From: Oscillospiraceae bacterium
Lineage (GTDB): Bacteria; Bacillota; Clostridia; Oscillospirales; Ruminococcaceae
Reading direction: 5' to 3'
DNA: 64,000 nt
Assembly (NCBI GenBank): GCA_017439985.1
Contig: JAFSIC010000020.1
Coordinates: forward strand, 1-64,000
The translations under genes and the position numbers were made by a program. Positions 58,710 to 64,000 of the stretch are shown piece after piece (position 1 is the first letter of the stretch; each line of letters opens with the position of its first letter). Under the pieces are notes generated by a model. The model saw only the letters and a list, made by a program, of their open reading frames with translations, made no database searches and was not told the origin of the DNA.

Positions 58710-61020
58710 AATTGTCCTCTTTCTCATTCAGCCGACCAATGTGTCGGTGCTGTCGAGAGAAGGGCTGAAGGCCAGAATCAACGCCCTCATGCATGTACTG
58801 AAAGGCTTTGCGGAGGTGGAACTGCTGTGTCTTAATTCCAGAGAAAGTTTTGAAAACAACAAGCGTTATCTTACAGAGCGTATGACCAAGGAAGAAAGTA
58901 TTCCTATCAGCACTCTGCTGGAACAGGATTTGCGGCATTTGGATGAGATTCAAAGCCGAACCGCAACAGCCAGAGAGTTTATGCTCCTGATTCGACCCCA
59001 CGGAATCGGTGAACGGGAAATGTATCCTTACCTCAATCGTCTGGAACGCATGATTCGGGAACAGCAGTTTGCTGTTCGCCGTGCAGGTTATGAGGACTTA
59101 AAACGAATCCTGGCTGTGTATTTTGCGGGGGATGTGATCAGCGAAGGCTACGATGATTTTGACGGTCAGAAGTGGCTGTTCAAGAATGGGCAGAGCGATT
59201 ACAAGGCAGCCAGTGTCATGGAAGAGGAGAAAGTGTTGCAGACCTTCCTTGACCTCATCGCACCCTCTGCGGTGAAGTTTGAGGTGGATAAGTATGTGCT
59301 TGGAAGCACATATCGCTGTGTCTGGGCGGTGCGAGGCTACCCGACTTCCACGGAAGAACAGGCTCTGCTGCAGCGTTTGGGAGAGCGAGCAGGGGTAACT
59401 CTTCACATCTATACTCGTTTGGTTGCACCCAGTGAAGAACGAAAGATTCTGCAGGCAGCAGACAAGGCCAATCGTTTCAAGGGCAGCAGCACAGACATTC
59501 AGCAAATCGTGGAGGCGCAAAGCAATCTGGAAGATGTATCATCCATGATTCGATCTGCCCACAGAAACAGAGAACCCTTCTTTCACACCGCTGTGTATCT
59601 GGAACTGATTGCGCGGGACGAGCAGTCCTTTGTAGAACTACGGGACAGTGTCGAAACAGAACTTGGCAGAGCAAAAATCTCTGCGGATAAGCTCTTTCTC
59701 TGCCAGCAGGAAGGTTTTCTTTCTGTCATGCCAAGTGGTTACAATGCCTTTGGAGAAGAGTTCGAACGGATGCTTCCGGCATCCAGTGTGGCTAATCTGT
59801 TTCCTTTTGCCTACACAGGTAAGACGGACCCCCATGGTTTTTACATCGGTTATGACAAATACGGCAGTTCCATCATTGTCGATTTAGACCGCCGTGCGGA
59901 AGATAAGTCCACCGCCAACACCCTGATTCTCGGCAGTTCCGGTAAGGGCAAAAGCTATCTCTTGAAGCTCTTACTCTGCAACATTTTGGAGAGTGGCAAG
60001 AAGCTTATCTGCATGGACGTGGAGGGGGAATACGAGGAAATTACCCGACATCTGGGTGGCTCCTATCTGGATGTAACCAGCGGAGAATATCTCATCAATC
60101 CATTGGAACCTCGTATGTGGAGTTCAGAGGAAGAAGTGTCTGACAGCGATGCTCCGTCAGCCTTTCAGGAGACAACCTTGCTTTCTCAGCACATTTCCTT
60201 CCTGCGAGATTTCTTCCGAAGTTATAAACCCTTTACCGAAGCGGAAATCGATACAGTGGAAATTATGTTGGGAAGTCTGTATGCCAAGTGGCACATCAGC
60301 AACGAAACAGATTTTGCTGCTCTTAATTCGGGAGACTATCCGACTCTCTCCGATTTATATGACCTGATGTCTGCTGAGTATCAGAAACTGCAGGCAGAGG
60401 AGAAACAGGAGGAGCTATATACCGCAGAGCTGTTACGTTCCGCCTTACTGAGCCTGCACTCCATGTGTAAGGGTGCGGATTCCAAGTTCTTTAACGGACA
60501 CACGAACATTGACAGTAAGCGTTTCCTCACCTTCGGTGTACGAAATCTGATGGAAAGCGGCGAGAATATCCGCAATGCCATGCTTTTTAACATCCTGTCC
60601 TATATCAGCCATGCGCTTATCTTTGGTGGAGATACGGCAGCAATTTTCGAGGAGCTTCATGTGTTCCTGTCTAATCCGATGGCTGTTTCCTATATTCGAA
60701 ACGCCATGAAGCGTGTTCGTAAACGCAACAGTATGATCGTTCTGGCCAGCCAGAACATTGAGGACTTCCTGCTTCCGGGTGTTGCGGAAATGACGAAGCC
60801 GCTGTTCTCTATCCCGACCCATCACTTCCTCTTTCATCCCGGTACTATTGACAAGAAAGATTATATGGAAGCGCTGCAGTTGGAGGAAACAGAGTACCAG
60901 CTGATTCTGTCCTGCCAGACCGGCTGTTGTCTCTATAAGTGTGGCTCGGAACGCTACAATCTTGTTGTAAGAACACCGGAGCACAAGTTGGCTCTTTACG
61001 GAACAGGTGGCGGTCGATGA
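58657..61020 (+). CDS. VirB4/TrsE-type conjugal transfer ATPase
   Basis: A 787-residue ATPase that powers the type IV transfer channel. Walker A is ILGSSGKGKSYLLKLL (about 424-439); the Walker B-like TAAIFEELHVFL (about 664) and MIVLASQNIEDFLLPG follow. The N-terminal half (1-390) is the VirB4 domain that binds VirB3-like proteins. The ATG at 58657 has no ribosome site and overlaps the PrgI gene, so coupled translation is likely; there is a stop at 58618 in this frame. It overlaps the M23 gene at its end by four bases. Confidence 0.9.
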   Translation: MNIKAISEHSIVGERGDEIVLFLIQPTNVSVLSREGLKARINALMHVLKGFAEVELLCLNSRESFENNKRYLTERMTKEESIPISTLLEQDLRHLDEIQSRTATAREFMLLIRPHGIGEREMYPYLNRLERMIREQQFAVRRAGYEDLKRILAVYFAGDVISEGYDDFDGQKWLFKNGQSDYKAASVMEEEKVLQTFLDLIAPSAVKFEVDKYVLGSTYRCVWAVRGYPTSTEEQALLQRLGERAGVTLHIYTRLVAPSEERKILQAADKANRFKGSSTDIQQIVEAQSNLEDVSSMIRSAHRNREPFFHTAVYLELIARDEQSFVELRDSVETELGRAKISADKLFLCQQEGFLSVMPSGYNAFGEEFERMLPASSVANLFPFAYTGKTDPHGFYIGYDKYGSSIIVDLDRRAEDKSTANTLILGSSGKGKSYLLKLLLCNILESGKKLICMDVEGEYEEITRHLGGSYLDVTSGEYLINPLEPRMWSSEEEVSDSDAPSAFQETTLLSQHISFLRDFFRSYKPFTEAEIDTVEIMLGSLYAKWHISNETDFAALNSGDYPTLSDLYDLMSAEYQKLQAEEKQEELYTAELLRSALLSLHSMCKGADSKFFNGHTNIDSKRFLTFGVRNLMESGENIRNAMLFNILSYISHALIFGGDTAAIFEELHVFLSNPMAVSYIRNAMKRVRKRNSMIVLASQNIEDFLLPGVAEMTKPLFSIPTHHFLFHPGTIDKKDYMEALQLEETEYQLILSCQTGCCLYKCGSERYNLVVRTPEHKLALYGTGGGR

Positions 61021-62114
61021 CAAGGCTGACGATTATTCTGTTAGGCGACAAGCGCACATGGAAAGCTCTTGCTGTGATCGTGGCAGCGGTTTTGACTCCG
61101 TTTATTCTGCTTGTCATTGCAATCTGTTCCATGCTGCACGGAGCCGCCAGCCACAACAATGCGGCGGTGGAGCTAAGCTTTTTGGGTGGGAATATTCCCA
61201 TTACGATGCCTGCGGATTACAGAGAATACATCACGGAGATGCGTTCCTGTTTTTCTTTTCTGGACAGCGCCATCGCAGCAGTGGAAAGCCTGATGGAGGA
61301 CGGTGACAGCCTTGATTCCGTGCGAATCAAGGCTGTTTTCTATGCCCTTTATTTTGGGACAGATCGACTAAGCCTGCGCTCTGCGGCAGCAAAAGAATTC
61401 GTGGATTGTTTTGTTGAGTACGAGGAGAGAGTTCGAATCATCACTGTTCTCGATGAGGAGGGAAAGGAGATAGAGATTGAAAAACGCTATATGGTGGCTG
61501 TTTCCATTGATGACCTGGCGCTTGTTTATTCCAAGGTGGAAGCTTATGTTGGACGAAGTATCACCGCTGATGACAAAGCAAACATCACGGAAATCTATCT
61601 GCGTGTCAGCTACCGGAATTTTGATGTGGGAGCCGATATGTCTTTGGAGGGTGGAAACGGAACCCATGATCTTATCGGTGAGATGACGCAGGGTTCACAG
61701 GTCGTGCCTTCGGATGGCAACTTCATCAGTCCAATTGACAGCGACTGGCGACAGCTGGTGACCTCCGAATTTGGCTATCGTCAGAACCCAACCGGTGTTG
61801 GCATGGAGGGACATACCGGATTGGACATGGCGCTTCCACTGGGAACGCCGGTGAAGGCAGTGAAGAGTGGCAAGATACTGTTTGTGCGCTACAAGCAGAC
61901 CGGTTACGGTTATCATGTGGCCATTGACCATGGTGACGGTTTGGTAACTCTCTATGCCCACTGTTCTGAGATTCTTGTGACGGAGGGACAGGAAGTGACA
62001 GCAGGGACAGTTATCGCCAAAAGCGGCAACACTGGCAGAAGCACCGGCCCGCATCTTCATTTAGAAGTGATACAGGACGGTGTACCGCAGAATCCGAGAA
62101 ATTATTTATCCTAG
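61017..62114 (+). CDS. M23 peptidase membrane protein of the transfer system
   Basis: A 365-residue protein with one N-terminal membrane helix (about 15-38), a helical stalk (about 60-235) and a C-terminal LytM/M23 endopeptidase (about 245-365). Metal-binding motifs are GMEGHTGLDMALPLG, the YAHCSEI strand and TGPHLHLEVI. It would open peptidoglycan locally during DNA transfer. The lysozyme-like or NlpC domain common in related elements is not seen. The ATG overlaps the VirB4 stop (ATGA). Confidence 0.85.
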   Translation: MTRLTIILLGDKRTWKALAVIVAAVLTPFILLVIAICSMLHGAASHNNAAVELSFLGGNIPITMPADYREYITEMRSCFSFLDSAIAAVESLMEDGDSLDSVRIKAVFYALYFGTDRLSLRSAAAKEFVDCFVEYEERVRIITVLDEEGKEIEIEKRYMVAVSIDDLALVYSKVEAYVGRSITADDKANITEIYLRVSYRNFDVGADMSLEGGNGTHDLIGEMTQGSQVVPSDGNFISPIDSDWRQLVTSEFGYRQNPTGVGMEGHTGLDMALPLGTPVKAVKSGKILFVRYKQTGYGYHVAIDHGDGLVTLYAHCSEILVTEGQEVTAGTVIAKSGNTGRSTGPHLHLEVIQDGVPQNPRNYLS

Positions 62115-62126
62115 GGAGGTTTATAT

Positions 62127-62480
62127 TTGAAAATCTTGAAAGTGGAAGTGGGGAAAGAACCCTATGAGAAGGAAATCTCTCATGATTTAGAAAGTATCCA
62201 GCGAGAAGTGGAGGGTCTCTTTGAACCGGTTTATCTGGAGCCGAAAGTTGTGCTTTGCTGCAACGAGGAAGGTAAGATCAATGGCATGAAACCCAATCGT
62301 CGTGTGGGCAGAGATATTATATGTGGCCCATTCTTCTTAGCTGGGCTCGATAGGGAAGGGGAACTTACTTCTCTCAGTGAAGAAAAGCTGAAAGAATACA
62401 GCAAACTCTTCCATGAACCGGAACAATTCAGCGGCAACGAACCGGAACTGGAACCGAGGATGACATTTTATTCGATGTAA
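62127..62480 (+). CDS. DUF3846 protein
   Basis: A 117-residue soluble protein that starts at TTG 62127 behind GGGAGG. KILKVEVGKEPYEKEI, CNEEGKINGMKPNRRVG and IICGPFFLAG are the DUF3846 pattern. The function is unknown, but the family is common in Gram-positive mobile elements. It is 12 bases after the M23 gene. Confidence 0.75.
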   Translation: MKILKVEVGKEPYEKEISHDLESIQREVEGLFEPVYLEPKVVLCCNEEGKINGMKPNRRVGRDIICGPFFLAGLDREGELTSLSEEKLKEYSKLFHEPEQFSGNEPELEPRMTFYSM

Positions 62481-62490
62481 GGAGTACGAG

Positions 62491-62748
62491 ATGAAAAAAG
62501 CCAATATCACCATTGCCTACGATGCAGAAAAGTTGTCTGCCTTGAAGCTGTATTTAGGGCAGAAGAATCTGTCTGTGGAAGCAGAACTGGTTGCTGCCAC
62601 GGACAATCTGTACATCAAAACAGTGCCTGCCAATGTTCGGGATTTCATTGAACTGCAGGCAGGAAACGCAAAATTAAACGAACGAAAGAAAAAGGAAGCA
62701 AAACCACAGGAGGAAGCAGAGGAAGAAAACTGGGGTGAGTGCGACTGA
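62491..62748 (+). CDS. DUF6103-like small protein
   Basis: An 85-residue soluble protein: KANITIAYDAEKLSALKLY, then TVPANVRDFIELQAG and a Lys/Glu-rich end. This is the pattern I recall for DUF6103; function unknown. AAGGAG precedes the ATG. It overlaps the amidoligase by ten bases. Confidence 0.65.
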   Translation: MKKANITIAYDAEKLSALKLYLGQKNLSVEAELVAATDNLYIKTVPANVRDFIELQAGNAKLNERKKKEAKPQEEAEEENWGECD

Positions 62749-63701
62749 GAAGCCAGCAGTTTGGAATAGAAATTGAAATGACCGGCATTACCCGTGCACA
62801 GGCGGCAAGGGTGATAGCTGGTCATTTTCATACCACCGCAGAACATGTGGGTGGTGCTTACGATACGTACCGCATTCAGGATGAAAAGGATCGTCACTGG
62901 AAAATTGTCAGCGATTCATCCATCCACTGTGAATCCGGGAGAGGCAGAGCCAGTCGCTTTCATTCGGTGGAGTTTGTGTCGCCCATCTGTCGCTATGAGG
63001 ACATCGAGACCATACAGGAACTTGTGCGAAAGCTGCGAAGCACGGGAGCAAAGGTCAATGAGAGCTGCGGTATTCATGTTCATGTGGATGCCGCCAATCA
63101 TACAGTGAATTCTCTGCGAAACATCGTAAATATCATGGCATCCAAAGAGGATTTACTCTACAAGGCTCTCAATGTAAAAGTGGATAGACAGAACTACTGC
63201 AAGAAGATGGACCTGCGCTTTCTCAATGAGATGAACCAGAAAAAACCACGCAGTATGGAATCCTTGGAACGAATCTGGTACAACGGTAGGGGCGGCAGCT
63301 ATCTCCACTACGATGATACACGTTACCATGCTCTGAATCTTCACAGTGTTTTTTCCAAAGGAACCGTGGAGTTTCGTCTCTTCAATTCTACTCTGCATGC
63401 TGGTGAGGTGAAGTCTTATATTCAGCTCTGCCTTGCCATCAGCCATCAGGCAATAGTACAAAAGCGAGCTTCTCCCAGCCGAACCCAAAGCAGCAACGAG
63501 AAGTATACCTTCCGAACCTGGCTCCTGCGCCTTGGTCTTATCGGTGAAGAGTTTAAGACAGCAAGACTGCATCTCCTGAAAAATCTGGAGGGCAACATTG
63601 CGTGGAAGGATCCGGCACAGGCAGAAGCACAGCGTCATCGTCTGGCCATGCAGCAGCAAGAGGAAGTGCCGGAAGAATCCCGGATGACAATGTCGATGTG
63701 A
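62739..63701 (+). CDS. Amidoligase-family enzyme
   Basis: A 320-residue cytoplasmic protein of the amidoligase (glutamine-synthetase/COOH-NH2 ligase-like) group. FGIEIEMTGITRAQA (near the start) carries the family's Glu motif, then SVEFVSPICRYEDIE, CGIHVHVDAAN (His) and GTVEFRLFNSTLHAGEV. The family would join a carboxyl to an amine with ATP; clients are unknown and might be peptides or wall. The start is GTG 62739 and overlaps the DUF6103 gene. A gamma-glutamylcyclotransferase follows, a known partner family. Confidence 0.8.
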   Translation: MRLRSQQFGIEIEMTGITRAQAARVIAGHFHTTAEHVGGAYDTYRIQDEKDRHWKIVSDSSIHCESGRGRASRFHSVEFVSPICRYEDIETIQELVRKLRSTGAKVNESCGIHVHVDAANHTVNSLRNIVNIMASKEDLLYKALNVKVDRQNYCKKMDLRFLNEMNQKKPRSMESLERIWYNGRGGSYLHYDDTRYHALNLHSVFSKGTVEFRLFNSTLHAGEVKSYIQLCLAISHQAIVQKRASPSRTQSSNEKYTFRTWLLRLGLIGEEFKTARLHLLKNLEGNIAWKDPAQAEAQRHRLAMQQQEEVPEESRMTMSM

Positions 63702-63716
63702 GAAAGGAAGATCAAT

Positions 63717-64000
63717 CTGAAAAAGAATTATTATGTTGCCTATGGCAGCAATCTCAATCTGAGGCAGATGCGTTATCGCTGCCCGACTGCCAAGCTCTGT
63801 GGAACCGGGCAGCTGAAAAACTACGAACTGCAATTTAAAGGTCTGTCCAGCGGAGCCTATGCGACCATCGCTCCAAAGAAAGGTTCCTCTGTTCCCGTAG
63901 CAGTCTGGGAGATAACCCCGCAAGATGAACAATCTCTGGATCGCTATGAAGGATATCCAAGCCACTACTTCAAGCAGAATGTTTCCGTAAAGGTCAATGG
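63717..64000 (+). CDS. Gamma-glutamylcyclotransferase-like protein, start CTG, truncated by window
   Basis: In the frame after the amidoligase stop, KKNYYVAYGSNLNLRQM appears 16 bases on, with the YGSNL signature of the AIG2/GGCT fold and LDRYEGYP with the expected catalytic Glu. No ATG, GTG or TTG stands before it, only CTG at 63717, behind GAAAGGAAG with about six bases spacing. CTG is thus the likely start. The enzyme would release gamma-glutamyl groups as 5-oxoproline. About 94 residues are visible; the end lies beyond the window. Paired with the amidoligase it suggests formation and removal of a gamma-glutamyl-type bond. Confidence 0.75.
   Translation, partial: MKKNYYVAYGSNLNLRQMRYRCPTAKLCGTGQLKNYELQFKGLSSGAYATIAPKKGSSVPVAVWEITPQDEQSLDRYEGYPSHYFKQNVSVKVN

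Noticed and set aside
1..64000. CRISPR array or prophage
   Set aside because: No run of regular short repeats with spacers, and no capsid, terminase or tail genes were found by reading the window.

Overview
The window looks like the chromosome of an anaerobic Gram-positive Bacillota, probably class Clostridia. It has desulfoferrodoxin and a flavoprotein-rubredoxin fusion (anaerobic oxygen defence), many lipobox lipoproteins, class C11 peptidase, glycogen enzymes, strong AGGAGG-type ribosome sites and sigma-A-like promoters, and no outer-membrane functions. The species cannot be named from the sequence. Base composition is roughly balanced over positions 1-45000, visibly AT-rich at about 45100-47200, then balanced again in an integrated conjugative element.

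Region 1 (1-9580): the end of an IS element, then a membrane-sensor LuxR regulator that is divergent from an envelope-stress-like operon. The operon encodes a zinc-ribbon membrane protein, a TPM-domain protein, a conserved unknown, an SPFH/zinc-ribbon protein (compare Bacillus subtilis ydjGHI) and a zinc-ribbon/DUF4870-like membrane protein, followed by lipoproteins and a small NPETG-type wall protein. The divergent spacer holds four GGGTGGG-type boxes next to a promoter. The same four boxes with almost the same spacing recur at 13.7 kb in front of another lipoprotein gene, which suggests a regulon.

Region 2 (9720-45000): housekeeping and metabolic genes. These are sbcDC, two tandem cytoplasmic 5'-nucleotidase-like genes, a DUF4428 zinc protein, a GH37 trehalase and FGGY kinase, two PlsC acyltransferases (one with a zinc ribbon), an MscS channel, a DUF4349 lipoprotein, malQ-glgP, an unusual adenosine-deaminase-like fusion protein, a clostripain-type peptidase, an S9 peptidase, msrA, a trans-sulfuration PLP enzyme, a P-loop ATPase beside three small conserved unknown genes, a phosphodiesterase, dfx and a flavin reductase-rubredoxin. 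Most units end in clear hairpin terminators.

Region 3 (44942-47236): tRNA-Pro(GGG), two hairpins, then an AT-rich islet of three genes: a two-helix membrane protein, a TIR-like protein, and a three-helix membrane protein that overlaps the TIR gene. This is the best candidate for a little-described defence module.

Region 4 (47251-64000, running off the edge): part of an integrative conjugative element of the broad Tn1549/CTn type. It carries a gene interrupted by an in-frame TGA, DUF4314, an orphan Dam-like methylase, an AbrB-like regulator, a membrane protein, a sortase, a 1547-residue thioester/Cna_B adhesin, a YodL-domain protein, a VirB2-, VirB6-, PrgI- and VirB4-like transfer set, an M23 peptidase, DUF3846 and DUF6103 proteins, an amidoligase and a gamma-glutamylcyclotransferase that starts at CTG. 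Coupling protein, relaxase and integrase are not in the window.
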